Of a stretch of 64,000 nucleotides of DNA, positions 24,124 to 35,120 are shown one piece after another. The notes beneath the pieces were generated by a model. That model worked only from the letters and a program-made list of their open reading frames with translations, made no database searches and was not told the origin of the DNA. The translations under genes and the position numbers were made by a program. Positions within the stretch are counted from its first letter, which is position 1; every line of letters starts with the position of its first letter. This stretch comes from Rapana venosa. Its lineage: Eukaryota; Mollusca; Gastropoda; Neogastropoda; Muricidae. The stretch spans positions 7,199,162-7,263,161 of the forward strand of contig CM054155.1 in NCBI GenBank assembly GCA_028751875.1. The letters are read 5' to 3'.

Positions 24124-24685
24124 TAATAATAATAATAATACATGCAATTTATACCGCGCTATATCTTGCAAAAAAGACAACAAATCAAAGCGTCCACATC
24201 CACACAATACCAAATCCATGCATGTCACTGGTGTTTGACACACCAAATGCCCAGTTGTGTTGACCTCTGTCTATTAGAACTACTAGCATCATGTCGCCTA
24301 GTTTACAGTCATAGCCTGGATATCTTTGTTATTTATTTTATTTCATTCTTTTATATCGAGGATAATGGAATAAGCACTAGTGTGCTTGTTTACATCCAGT
24401 CCCCGAGTGTATGCGGTTTTGTAAATTCTGTCATCTGTTCCCACTGGCACACAATGGCCTACTCTTAAGAAAAGCGGAACAGGATTTAACGTGTGCGCAA
24501 GATGTTCTGCGTGCGTTCGCACACGGGGCCTCGGTTTATAGTGTCATCCGAAGGACTTTTGGGGAGAGAGGAGTCTGCACTGGTGTTAACTCCAGGGGAA
24601 AATATCCCTTTGAGCGGGAATCGAACCCGGGTCGTCAGATTGTGAGGGCAATGTTCTAACCACTAGGCTGTCCCGTCCCCGTTGA
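24044..24685 (-). repeat. SINE (family B) with tRNA head and LINE-like (ATT)n tail
   Basis: Read on the - strand from 24685: tRNA-like head with A-box CCTAGTGGTTAGAAC and B-box GGGTTCGATTCC. Next is a central domain with CAGAACATCTTGCGCACACG, AAATCCTGTTCCGC and GTAGGCCATTGTGTGCCAG, then CTTATTCCATTATCCTCGAT. About 150 bp further on come GCGCTATA...AAATTGCATG and an (ATT)n/(ATC)n tail down to 24044. This is the only family B copy here with its tRNA head. The extra 150 bp before the tail could mean two abutting elements rather than one. Confidence 0.7.
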
Positions 24686-24689
24686 TATC

Positions 24690-26365
24690 AGATAGAGAGA
24701 GAGACACTGGCAGAAACACACAGACCGACGGACAGACTGACTAATAAAAAGAAAAGGACCAACAACAAAAAACAAACCAAAAAAAGAAAACAGCAGAAGA
24801 GGCAAGAAAGGAGACGTGACACTGGGGAAAAGCAAACATTTTATTTTCCCAAGGGGATCAAAGAGGAAAAAAACCAAAAGGCAGGTTCAAAGAACGTGAT
24901 GTCCCAAAGAAACATTTTCCACACAACTTCCCCCCACCCCACCACAGCAGTACAGAGCCGTCTTCCCCTTTCCCCTTGTGGCTGCTTTACAAAGGAAAGG
25001 GCAAAAATACCAGAAAAAATTAAAAACAGAAAAAAAAATTTCGGCACACTTTGACTGGTGGTGACGTGGGGTGAATCGATTTCTCTCCTCTCCCGCTTTT
25101 GTTGTAAATTTTAAAAAAAAGGGGGCCCGTTATTTAAAAAAAAATTTATCAGATTTTTTTTTTAAAAAAGGTTTAAGGACGCAAGGGGCGAAGTTTTTCA
25201 ATTTTGGGGGCCAAAACGGCCCCTGAGTTTCGGAAAAAAAGGGAGCGACGGGTTCAAGTGCGCTCTGACAGAAGGGGTAAAAGGGACAAGCCCTGACCCG
25301 TTTGGGGGTTTTCTCTTTGGGAAAAGAAAGGGTGACAGTTTGGTTGCAGAAAACGGTAGAAGGACGGGGAAGAAAAAGAGGGGGGGGGGGGTTAAGGGGG
25401 GGGGGGATTTAAGGGGGGGGGGGAAGGGGGGAGGTGAAAGTACGGGGTTTTAGTGATTTAAGGGGGGAAGAGGTGGGGCCCGACTGGGAACAGGGGAGAG
25501 GAAAGCGAATCGAAAGGAATGGTTGAAAATTTTTTTCCCTTAAAGGCCTTGGCCCCCATGAAGGGGGTTGGTGGGATTTTAAACAAAATTCCAAAAATGT
25601 TTTTATAAGAAACCCTTTTGGGAAAAGAAGAATAATACCTCAAATTTAGATAAAATTTTTAATTTTTAAAAAATTTATAAAAAAAATTGCTAGTCGCTTT
25701 TTAAAGCGTTGGGTTTGTAGATGACTTTAAGATACCCAAAATCTTAAAAAATGGGAGAAGGGGAAGAGGAGGGGGGAGAAGAGGAGAGGAAGTAAAAAGG
25801 GGGAGAGAAAAAGAGAGGAGGAACGAGGAAAGGGAGATAAAAATTTGGGGGGTGAGAGAGAGAAAAGAGAGAGGGAGAGAGGAAGGAAGAAAAAAGGGAA
25901 GGGAAAAAAGAATACGAGCACGAAAAATTTTTCTTTAGACTACAAAAAAGAATACTTCAACATACGGGCTTTTTCACAAACTCAGAAACGGGAAAAAAAA
26001 TCGTTAGGAAAACCCTTTTCCAAAAAAAGCACGAAAATTGGGATCCCCAACCCCACACCCTTCGTAATTTAAAAAATAAAAGTTTGCAGAACAGTACCCG
26101 GGAGTAAATACTAGGGGGGACAAATGGGGGAGGGGGGGGGGGAGGGAGCAAAAAAAAAAGGTCATGGAGTGATGGTTTATGACGACAAGTTCCCTTTACG
26201 TTAAATCATCAAAGTGTTTAAAATTTTTCCCCCGGTTAAACCGTTACGTAACCAAAATTTTCATGGGCTGCATCTTGTCTGTTCCCCCCGTTTCTGAATG
26301 GGCAAACCCGATAATTTATCCCTTTCCCCTTTGCAACAGGAAAAGGCGCTTTTTAAGAGGGTCAT
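24690..26365. other. Low-accuracy sequence, no gene recognised
   Basis: Run-inflated bases return from about 25090. A G-only patch lies at 25381-25432 and a purine-rich tract at about 25750-25910. Frames are short and compositionally trivial. Confidence 0.55.
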
Positions 26366-26369
26366 GCAA

Positions 26370-27400
26370 TATCAAAATGAACAATAACGACGTAAAAATT
26401 GTTTATTTAAAATGAAAAAATAACGCTGTAAGGGAAAAATTTATTAACATGAAAAATAACGGGCTGTAAGGATTTATTATATTAACCTGAAAATAGGGGT
26501 ACTGCAAAGTTTGTGTATTTAAAATGAACAATAACAGACCCGTAAGGAAAAATTCTAGTAACATAAATAAAACAGATTAAGGACACTATTTTAACATGAA
26601 AATAACAGACTGTAAGGATCTGGTAATTAACATTTCCGCACGAAAATGTTGAAATTTTGGGTTTTTTTTAAAAGCCTTTCCCAAAATCACTTTCGGGGTT
26701 TTCATCCAAGGGGAAAAAATTGAAGAAAAAAAATTTAAATTCACAAAATGCCCGGGGGCGGGTTTTTTTACAAACAGGTTTTCAAAAGGTTAAGAATGTA
26801 GCAAAAAATTACTTTTTTGACCAAACCAAACTGTCCCGTATCCCCTATATCAACAAGAAAAATAGCAGACTGAAAAGGATCATTTAATTTTAACATGAAA
26901 AACAACAAAGGTTTTTTCCCAATAAAAACTGAACAACAAAAACGATCCCCAAAATCAACATTGGGAAAAACAAAAAAGGATTACAATATCAATTAAAACA
27001 GCAACAAAAAGGGTCAAATATCCCATAAACAGCAACAAAAGGATCACAATTTAACATTAACAACACAAAGGATCAAAAATATCCAAAAAAAAAAAAAGGA
27101 TCACTTTTCAACATTAACAAAAAAAAAGGATCACAATTTTCAACATTTAAAAACCCAAAAAAGGGATCAAAAATTTCAAAATTAAAAAAGCAACAAAGGA
27201 TCCAATATCAAAAAAAAAAAGCAACCCGGATACAATATCAAAATAAAAACAGCAACCCCGGATCACAAAAATCAAAATAAAAAGCAAAAAGGTCACAATA
27301 TCAAAATAAACAGCAATCAAAGGGTCACAAAACAAAATAAACAGCAACACATGATACCCAAAATCAACATGACCAGCAACCCGGATAAAATTTTCAACAT
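26370..27400 (+). repeat. AT-rich minisatellite, unit about 31 bp
   Basis: A phrase close to GGATCACAATATCAACAT then AAACAGCAACAAA recurs throughout. The early half has a variant with AACATGAAAAATAACAGACT and GTAAGGAT. Homopolymer damage varies from unit to unit. No coding content. Confidence 0.75.
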
Positions 27401-28050
27401 GAACAAAACAGAATGGGTTTGGGGTGATGATGTCAACATAAAAGCCCAACCCTTTTTTTTTTTTTGATTTAAAGGTTTTTTTTTTCAGAATCAATGTGTA
27501 CACACATGGGGGGAAAGGGGGGCAAAAAAAATTTTTTCCCATCCGTCACAGAAATCAAATTTTTTGTATCTCAGGGACGAAGAAAAAATCCCCAAAGGGG
27601 GGAAAAAAGATTCAAACCATCCCCCGCAATTTCCAAAATCACCTCATCTTTTTACTACAGCCCCGTCCCTTGCTCCTGAGTTATGCCCCCGTACTAACCA
27701 ATCATATTCCCCCACATAACTCTTTGGGCCTTCCATTTTTTTCCCCAGCCAATCAAAATTTAAAGAAAAAGTGACTACTTGGAATTTTGCGCGCCCTGCG
27801 TTTAAAATTCTTTAAGCGGGAGTGTATGTTAGGAATTTTTCAAGGGGTGTTCAGGAAAAAATTTGAGTCGTTCTTGTTGGGTGTATGGGAAAAATTTTTG
27901 GGGACTATCTTTTTTTGTGTGGGGGGGGGGGGGGGGGGGGGGGGGAGTGCCTCACGCGCGCGGGCCCCGGGAAATTTACGGAAGGGAAAGGAAAAAAATT
28001 ATTTATGAATATTTATAAAAACAAAACGGGGTAAGGGGAGGGAGTTTTTA
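27401..28050. other. Low-accuracy sequence, no gene recognised
   Basis: Run-inflated sequence with a poly-G patch at about 27920-27945. Nothing recognisable. Confidence 0.5.
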
Positions 28051-28054
28051 CTCT

Positions 28055-28402
28055 GGTGTAACATCAATACCGACTCCACTCCCCCCCAAATCCTTTTAAT
28101 TAGACTTTTAAAGTTTTCGGGGGTATCGTGGGGGAAAACCCCCGAAAAACTTAAAAACCCCCTTTTGGGAAAAAGTAAGCTTTTTGACAACCCTTTTTTT
28201 TTAACCCTTTCACACTGGTGTGTGTTTGACATCATTCCCCGGGGGGGATGCGGTACCTTTTCTGGCGAGTCAACACGGTCACATTCACAAACATCTGACC
28301 CTTGGTGAACCTGGGAGCTCTAGCCCAGGAACGAGGAAAAGAAGGGAGAGAACTGCATGGATGGATCATACATGGAGAGGCAAGGCAAGGCAAGGCAAGG
28401 CA
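28055..28402 (+). repeat. SINE (family D) 3' portion with terminal hairpin, then (GGCAA)n
   Basis: CACACTGGTGTGTGTTTGAC and the following CCCC..GATGCGGTACC match the family D copies at 19.6 and 63.8 kb. The 3' end GGTGAACCTGGGAGCTCTAG then CCCAGGAACGAGG forms a hairpin with stem CCTGGG (28310-28315) and CCCAGG (28324-28329). The first half is damaged by run inflation. A short (GGCAA)n run follows at 28376-28402. Confidence 0.6.
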
Positions 28403-28719
28403 AAACATTGAGGTCCATAGGCCTCTGGCCCCTAGAAACAGTACACTGCAGACATCACACAGGAGACAGGAATCAGGAATAAGCCAGGAAAGAAAGATAT
28501 ATTGAAATAACATCATTGTCCACCGGTTGCTTCATCAGAAGCTCTATTCTTTGCTGTCTATAAAGTCAGAGCGTTTTGTCAAGGCATGGAACAAGGAGAT
28601 TATTCCTCGTTTTCTTGTTTCAGTCATGTTTTGCACTTTGTCAGCTGAACAAGGGAGTGTACAGCAGTGTTCTTTAGATCATTGTTTCTGTTCTAACTGG
28701 CTGTACACAGGACAGGCGA

Positions 28720-28721
28720 AG

Positions 28722-28763
<42 letters not shown>

Positions 28764-28990
28764 TATGGAATTTATATAGCGCTGAATCTTGTAAAGCAAC
28801 AAATCAAAGCGCTCAGTTGATTTTTTTTTTTTTGCGTGTGTATGCGGTTTTTTAAATTGTGTCATCTGTTCCCCCCCGGCACACAATGGCCTACTCTTTC
28901 GAACACGGGAACAGGATTTAACGTGTGCGCAAGATGTTCTGCATGCGTTCGCACACGGGACCTCGGTTTATAGTCTCATTCGAAGGAAAG
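28720..28990 (-). repeat. SINE (family B), 5'-truncated, with LINE-like (ATT)n tail
   Basis: The - strand reads TTCGAATGAGACTATAAACC, then CAGAACATCTTGCGCACACG, AAATCCTGTTCC and GCCATTGTGTGCCGG. It then joins directly to GAGCGCTTTGATTTGTTGC, TTTACAAGATTCAGCGCTAT, ATAAATTCCAT and (ATT)n ending at 28720. The tRNA head is missing, as usual for 5' truncation. The block carrying CTTATTCCATTATCCTCGAT is also missing. Confidence 0.75.
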
Positions 28991-29539
28991 ATCATGTGGA
29001 GAGAGATATATTTTATTTTCTGAGGGTAATAGACTACTACAATACCGTTTTTCTTTCATCCATCCCTCAACTGAGAAACAAAGAGAGACAACTCGAACTC
29101 GAATATTTTAATGAGGGTAATTGGATAAGCCAGAGGCTTCTTTACACCAGGCCCTCGTGGGGAAAAAAGTGAAACAAACATGAATAAACAAAATGAACTG
29201 ATAAACAAATTATTGTGGGCTAGCAATGAAATGAATCACTCAAATTGCCATTCAATTTTTGAGAGAGAGAGACAGACAAGCAGGCGGGCAGACAGACAGA
29301 CACAGACACAGAGTGTTCAGAGCATTGAAATCAAAGGTTAGAGCCAAGGAGAGGGGATGAATTGGGATTTGTCTGTGTGTTCATTCTTGTTAATTGAGAT
29401 AGAGAAGAGGAGGGGGTAGGGGGGGGGCAACCCAAAAAAATTAAAAGCCTACGCATCCGTTGACACACACAAAAGAGACGTTGGATAATTCTAACACAGT
29501 AATCACCCTCTTCACTCTTCTTCACCTCTTACCTCACCC
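28991..29539. other. No gene recognised
   Basis: Readable unique sequence with a short (GACA)n region at 29260-29315. No exon-like stretch. Confidence 0.5.
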
Positions 29540-29765
29540 CCCCCCCCCCCCCCTCCAGCCCCCCCACACCTTTTCCCCCACTTCCTTTCTTTCTCTTCCT
29601 TTCCTGCTGCTCCTCCTCCTCCTTCTCCCCTCCTCCTCCTGCTCCTCCTTCTCCCCCTGTTCCTCCTTCTCTCCTTTCTTTCTCTCTTTCTTTCTTTCTT
29701 TCTTTCTCCTCCTCCTCCTCTTCCTCCTCCTCCTTCTCTTCCTCCTCCTCTTCCCTCTCCTGTTC
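29540..29765 (+). repeat. Polypyrimidine (CCT/TTC)n tract
   Basis: C run followed by TCC/TTC repeats and (TTTC)n. Ser/Leu/Pro and Glu/Arg/Lys frames are shadows. Confidence 0.95.
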
Positions 29766-29779
29766 AAATTTTAACAGGG

Positions 29780-30055
29780 TCCTCGTTCTTCAAGCCTAAA
29801 AATGTCTGGAACATTATCCCATTAATTCCGCCACACCGCCGCTGATAATTGCTCTCTAGGGACAGCGAGAGGGAGGGAGGGAGGGAGGGAGGGAGGGAGG
29901 GAGAGCTGCGATGGAATCAATTGTGTGCAACATGCTCTAATCTGTCTCCAGTCCCTCCCTCTGTGGGCGCCATCTCGTTTTCTTATGACGTCACTAGTGA
30001 AGGGGAGGGGTCACGTGCCATCTGTCAATCGATAGTTTCTGCTGCTCCCCAGGCC
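29780..30055. promoter_or_regulatory. Candidate cis-regulatory segment (CRE, E-box, homeodomain-like sites)
   Basis: A non-repetitive stretch between two simple-repeat blocks. It contains CATTAATTCCGCC, GATAATTGC, GGGCGCC, TATGACGTCACTAG (CRE octamer at 29986-29993), TCACGTGCC (E-box) and CTGTCAATCGATAG. A (GGGA)n run lies at about 29869-29903. The concentration of consensus-like sites is suggestive only, and no promoter or transcript is visible. Confidence 0.25.
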
Positions 30056-30213
30056 GTTTGTTGTTGTTACTGTTGTTGTTGTTGTTGTTAGTGGTGTTGT
30101 GTGTGGGGTGTATCTTAATATATCTAAGTGCAAAAAGATGTGAGGAGAGGGGGGGGGGGCTGGGGGTGGGGGTGGGGTGGAGTGGGGATGACGCAGAACA
30201 ATGTTGGCAAGAT

Positions 30214-30296
<83 letters not shown>

Positions 30297-30425
30297 GGTG
30301 GTGGTGGTGGTGGTGGTGGTGGTGGTGGTGATGGTGGTGGTGGTGATGATGATGATGGTGGTGGTGGTGGTGGTGGTGGTGGTGGTGGTGGTGGGGTGGT
30401 GGTGGTGGTTGATGGTGGTGGTGTG

Positions 30426-30459
<34 letters not shown>

Positions 30460-30602
30460 GGTGGTGGTTTGGGGGTGGTGGTGTTGGTGGTGTGTGGTGG
30501 TAATGATGATGGTAGTGATGATGATGGTGGTGGTGGTGGTGGTGGTGGTGGTGGTGGTGGTGGTGGTGGTGGTGATGGTGGGGGGTGGTGGTGTGATGAT
30601 GA

Positions 30603-30636
<34 letters not shown>

Positions 30637-30715
30637 GGTGGTGGTGGTGGTGGTGGTGGTGGTGTGGTGGTGATTGATGATGATGCTGTGATGATGATGA
30701 TGTTTTGATGATGAA
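30056..30715 (+). repeat. Compound (TTG)n, (GAT)n and (GGT)n trinucleotide array
   Basis: (TTG)n at 30060-30090; then alternating pure blocks of GAT and GGT from 30212 to 30715, switching at least seven times. Met/Val/Asp/Gly homopolymer frames on + and Ile/Thr/His/Pro/Ser frames on - (over 300 residues) are shadows. Confidence 0.98.
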
Positions 30716-30817
30716 TGATTGATTTATGATGATTCTTCTTCGATTTTTTTGTCCCGTCCCAATATGGTTTTATGTTGCAGTATGTTGTGTTTCGTGTCAT
30801 GATGTGCTGTGATTGCT

Positions 30818-30818
30818 C

Positions 30819-30850
<32 letters not shown>

Positions 30851-30876
30851 CGCGTGTGTGTGTGTGTGTGCGTACG

Positions 30877-30911
<35 letters not shown>

Positions 30912-31015
30912 GCGTGCGTGTTTGTGCGTGTGCGCCATACGTATGTACTTACGTGTATGTGTGTGTATGTATGTGTATGTGTGTGTGCGTATGTGTGTGT
31001 GCGCGCGCGCTCAAC
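30818..31015 (+). repeat. (GT)n with (GC)n islands
   Basis: GT repeats interrupted by CGCGCGCG blocks at about 30842-30853 and 31000-31009; both are Z-DNA-prone alternating purine-pyrimidine sequence. Confidence 0.9.
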
Positions 31016-31295
31016 TGTTCATGCGAGGGTGTGTTTGCGTGAGTGTGCTCGCTTTGAAATTGCAATCAACATGTTCTGTGTTCGCACACAAACTACTGTT
31101 CCCAGCAAGAGCCTGTCTCCAGGGCACAGCGCCACTCGTTTGTGTGACGTCTGTCTGTTTCTTGGCAGGTGAAGGTCACAGTCTGGTCAGACGTGCTGGG
31201 CACAGGTCTTCACTGCCCAGGTCTTCAGGTCTTCACTGCCCAGGTCTTCACTGGATTGTGTGCGCTGTGTGAAGGCTCCAGTCAGCTCCTGGGTT

Positions 31296-32290
31296 CTTGG
31301 GCCATTGCCATCACACTGCATGTAGTCATTGTGCCATTGTCATCACACTGCATGTAGTCATTGTGCCATTGTCATCACACTGCATGTAGTCATTGTGTCA
31401 TTGTCATCACACTGCATGTAGTCATTGTGCCATTGCCATAACACTGCAGTCATAGTGCCATTGTCATCACACTGCATGTAGTCATTGTGCCATTGTCGTC
31501 ACACTGCATGTAGTCATTGTGCCATTGTCATCACACTGCATGTAGTCATTGTGCCATTGTCGTCACACTGCATGTAGTCATTGTGCCATTGTCATCACAC
31601 TGCATGTAGTCATTGTGCCATTGCCATCACACTGCATGTAGTCATTGTGCCATTGCCATAACACTGCAGTCATAGTGCCATTGTCATCACACTGCATGTA
31701 GTCATTGTGCCATTGCAATCACACTGCATGTACTCATTGTGCCATTGCCATCACACTGCATGTAGTCATTGTGCCATTGTCGTCACACTGCATGTAGTCA
31801 TTGTGCCATTGCCATCACACTGCATGTAGTCATTGTGCCATTGCCGTCACACTGATGTAGTCATTGTGCCATTGCCATCACCTGCATGTAGTCATTGTGC
31901 CATTGCCATCACACTGATGTATCATTGTGCCATTGTCATCACACTGCTGTAGTTTATTGTGCCATTGCCATCACACTGCATTAGTCATTGTGCCATTGCC
32001 TCACACTGCATGTAGTCATTGTGCCATTGCATCACACTGCATGTAGTCATTGTGCCATTGTCTCACAACTGATGTAGTCTTGTGCCATTGTCATCACACT
32101 GAAATGAAAGTCTTTGGCCATTGTCAAAACCGCATGTACCCATTGTCCATTGTCGTAACACTCCCATAAAGGCCCATTTTTCCATTGCCCATACACTGTG
32201 TAGCCCATTTTTCCATTTTTTCGTCCCACAGCATTACCCATTGTGCCATTCCCTTTTCACACTGCATGTATCATTGTGCCATCAGGCGCA
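31296..32290 (+). repeat. 32-bp tandem repeat, about 30 copies
   Basis: The unit is CACTGCATGTAGTCATTGTG followed by CCATTG(T/C)CATCA. Copies are nearly identical from 31296 to about 31840, with T/C and A/G alternation at two positions. Single-base deletions then accumulate, and from about 32105 to 32290 the copies are badly corrupted. There are no unique spacers, so this is a minisatellite, not a CRISPR array. Just upstream (31205-31255) GTCTTCACTGCCCAG is repeated three times. Confidence 0.95.
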
Positions 32291-33700
32291 GACCCCTTTT
32301 CACCACCCCCCCCCCCCCCCCCCAATCCCCCCTTCAATGTCTTTTGTCTGTTCCCCGGGACACATCCCCTGCTTTTCCGAAGGGAAAAATCAGTTTTTAC
32401 GTGTTTTCTGAAAACATTATATTTTGGGGAAAGGAGAGAGAGAGAGAGGGAGAAGAGAAGGGAAGAGGGGGAAGGGGAAGAGGAGGGGGGCGAAGGAGAA
32501 GAGAGGGAGAGGGGAAGGGAGAAGAAAAGGGGGAGAGGGGGGAGAGGAGAGGGGAAAAGGAGAGAGAGGGAGAGAGAAAGGGGAGAAGAGGGGAGAGAGA
32601 GAGACAACAGGGGGAAGGGGAGGGAGAGAGAGAGGGAGGAGAGGAGAGGGGGAGAGAAGAGAGGGAAAAGAAAAGAGAGAAGAAGAGAGAGAGGAGAGAG
32701 AGGAAGAAGAGAAAAAGGGGGAGAAAAAAGTTTTTTCATACATAAAACCCGAAAAAATTTCATACAAAAATTTAAATAACTCCAAACCCTTGCTGGCTCA
32801 CAATTAATGGGCAACGATTCGGGGCCCAAACTAACTAACAGCATGACCCCCCCCCCTAGCCCCCCCCCATCCCCCACCCCCCTTCCCATATTTAAACCCC
32901 CCCCAAACCCCCCCCCATAAAAATTTGTCCCCCTTTTAAATCCCCAACCCCCCGGGCAATCGAGGGGAGGAAACCCGCAGCCCCACCTCCCCATTTTTTT
33001 ATAAATTTTATTTCCCCTTTTTCATTGGAAACCCTGACGCCAGACCGATACTCGGGAAACAGTCGATGATGGGGGGGGGAGGGAGGGAGGGTGACTTTTT
33101 CCCCGGGAGGGTGGGGGGGAACTGGGGGGGGGGGGGGGGTTGGGGTAAAAGGGGGTGGGGCCCCTTCCGCTAAAAAAAAGTTTTGTTTCTCTAAAAAGTA
33201 AAGAAAGAAATGGGACAAAATTTTTTGAGGTAATTTTGTGAAAGCAGCTTTTGCACTTGCTGGTAAATTTGTGATTGAGGGGGCCGTGATGGTGGTCATC
33301 AAAGCTCTTTTTCCAGTCTGGGGAGTCAAGGGTGTCAAAAGTCAAAGAAAAAGTAAAGGGGTTTTTTTTTTCAAAATGGTACATGAATAAGAAAAGGGGC
33401 TTTTGGGGTTTTTTTTTAAATTTCAAGCCATCTATCTAAAAAAAAAAAAAAAGGAAAAAAAAAGGACAAAATAGTGCAACTAAAGGAAAACATAATCAAT
33501 AAAAACCATTGAAATCAAACAAGAAAACAATAAAAATTTTTTAAATACAAAAGCTTTTAAAAACCCAAAAAAAAAAATTCTGAAAAATACCAAACCTTTC
33601 AATTCAAATAAATAAATAAAAATCTCCTAAAAAAAATTCCACCAAAATAAAAAGGGAAGGGGACGGGATACCTTCAGGGGTCGGAGCCCCCGTTTTTTCC
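32291..33700. other. Low-accuracy sequence with purine tract, no gene
   Basis: C and G runs, a purine-rich tract at 32424-32740 and run-inflated sequence after it. No interpretable coding content. Confidence 0.6.
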
Positions 33701-33704
33701 CCAA

Positions 33705-33975
33705 AGCCAAGAAAAAGCAGCGTCGACCCTTTGGTTACCATTTGGGAATGGGGGGACCGTTTGCGCCCCTTTGGGTTTTCATACATTCCCCCCATTTCCC
33801 CCAGCGTAAAGGGGTTCCCCGGGCCCTTTTTGGGGGTGGGGAAGGGTAAAGCACGGGGGAGAGGGGGGGCGCCCCCCCTCAATATTTTGGGGCCCCTAGA
33901 GAAGGGGAAAGGTCCCCCTGCGCCTCGCCCCCCTACGACCTTATAGGTTAGGGGACTCCTTTACCTTTTTCCCTT
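33705..33975 (+). repeat. SINE (family A, tRNA/5S chimera), damaged copy
   Basis: Blocks AAAAAGCAGCGTCGACCCT, GGGGGGACCGTTTGCGCCCC, CCCCTACGACCTTATAGGTT and GGGGACTCCTTTACC align in order with the clean copy at 46358-46660. The 5' tRNA-like part is missing or unreadable. Homopolymers are inflated and single bases lost relative to the clean copies. Confidence 0.7.
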
Positions 33976-34820
33976 TTTAATCCCAAACGAACAACAACAA
34001 AGAAATACCAAAACAAAAAAAGAAGCAACAAAATAAATAAAAAAAACATCCCAAAAACTGCTCCCCCCTTTCCCCCACACACTTTACCCACAAAAACCCT
34101 TTAACCATACAAACAACTAAATAAAACAAAAAAAAAATATAAAACAAAAAAGATTGACCCTGCAATTTGGGCGTTTTTTTTATAAAGTAAGGGAAATTTA
34201 GGGAGTTTGTAGTGTTTTTCGATGGGGTTTGATAGTACAGAGAAAATTGAAAATTGGGCCCGTAATTCCAAGGGGAAAAAAAGTCGCCTGATTTATTGGG
34301 CTTGGGGATAACTTTTGGCTTTTTAAACTTTAGGGAAAACACCTTTTCTCCCAAAACCAATTGTATAGAATGTCCCGTGTTTCAACCCATAACCAGAAAT
34401 AGAGAGTTTTATAGTCCCCCCATCTAACTTTTCTAGAAACATAAGTTCTAAAAATTTTGTTTGGGTTTTTTTGCTTTAAACGAAAAAAAATTTTCCCAAA
34501 GGATGGGGGATTAAATGGAAAAAAATTTTAAAATTTTTTGAAATAATAAAATTGTTCTAGGTTTAAAGAAAATCATTTTCGCTTTTCTTGTCACATGTTA
34601 AAACTTTATTTGCTACATTTTAAAAATGGGGTGTTTAATTCCCTCAGCTGATATGTCTTTTAAAGGCCCGTGACTTTTTTTAAAACTGTTTATCACATAA
34701 TGTATTGATGGCTTTTCCCAAAAATGGCAGAGTCATTATGGAAATTTAACAACTGTTTTTAAAATAATTACGCTTTTACTCGTTTTTAATGGAATTCACT
34801 TTTTCCTTTTTATCCTAAAT
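33976..34820. other. Low-accuracy AT-rich sequence, no gene
   Basis: Run-inflated sequence; nothing recognised. Confidence 0.5.
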
Positions 34821-35120
34821 AGGGGGAAAGGGTAGCTCAGTGGGCGGAGACTCGCTTTTCCCCCGCCAAAATTTAAAAAGCGTCCCACGTGGTACCACTT
34901 TGGGTGGGTGGGCCGTTTTCGCCCTTGGTTCGTAAGTTCCCCCATTCACCCACTGTAAAGGGGGACCGCCCTCTTTAGGTCAGGGGAAAGGTTTAAAAAA
35001 CGGGGGGAGAGGGGAAAGGCCGGGCCCCCCTTTAATATGGGTGGCCCAAGAAATGAGGGCTCTGACCCTCGCCCCCAAGACCTTATAGGGTTTTGGGGCT
35101 CCTTTCCTTTACCTTACCTA
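34821..35120 (+). repeat. SINE (family A, tRNA/5S chimera), damaged copy
   Basis: Starts with GGGTAGCTCAGTGGGCGGAG, followed by CGCTTTTCCCCCGCC, a damaged 5S-like segment, CCGCCCTCTTTAGGTCAGGGG and GACCTTATAGGG, and ends in CCTTTCCTTTACCTTACC. The order and spacing equal those of the clean copies at 42973-43264 and 46358-46660. Differences are mainly run-length changes, which points to sequence error rather than age. Confidence 0.75.

Noticed and set aside
24600..24685. Possible tRNA gene (- strand) with good A and B boxes
   Set aside because: No complete cloverleaf, and it continues into the SINE central domain. The heads at 19268, 23040 and 63520 were rejected as tRNA genes for the same reason.
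29994..30938. 314-codon - strand frame and 216-codon + strand frame
   Set aside because: Translations of (GAT)n/(GGT)n and (GT)n; homopolymeric Ile, Thr, Pro, Ser or Met, Val, Asp, Gly runs.
31164..31260. Possible exon after CTTGGCAG at about 31168
   Set aside because: The downstream frame consists of a repeated GTCTTCACTGCCCAG phrase and runs into a minisatellite; no donor or protein character.
31296..32290. Regular 32-bp repeats suggesting a CRISPR array
   Set aside because: Units abut with no unique spacers, and the sequence is eukaryotic in character.
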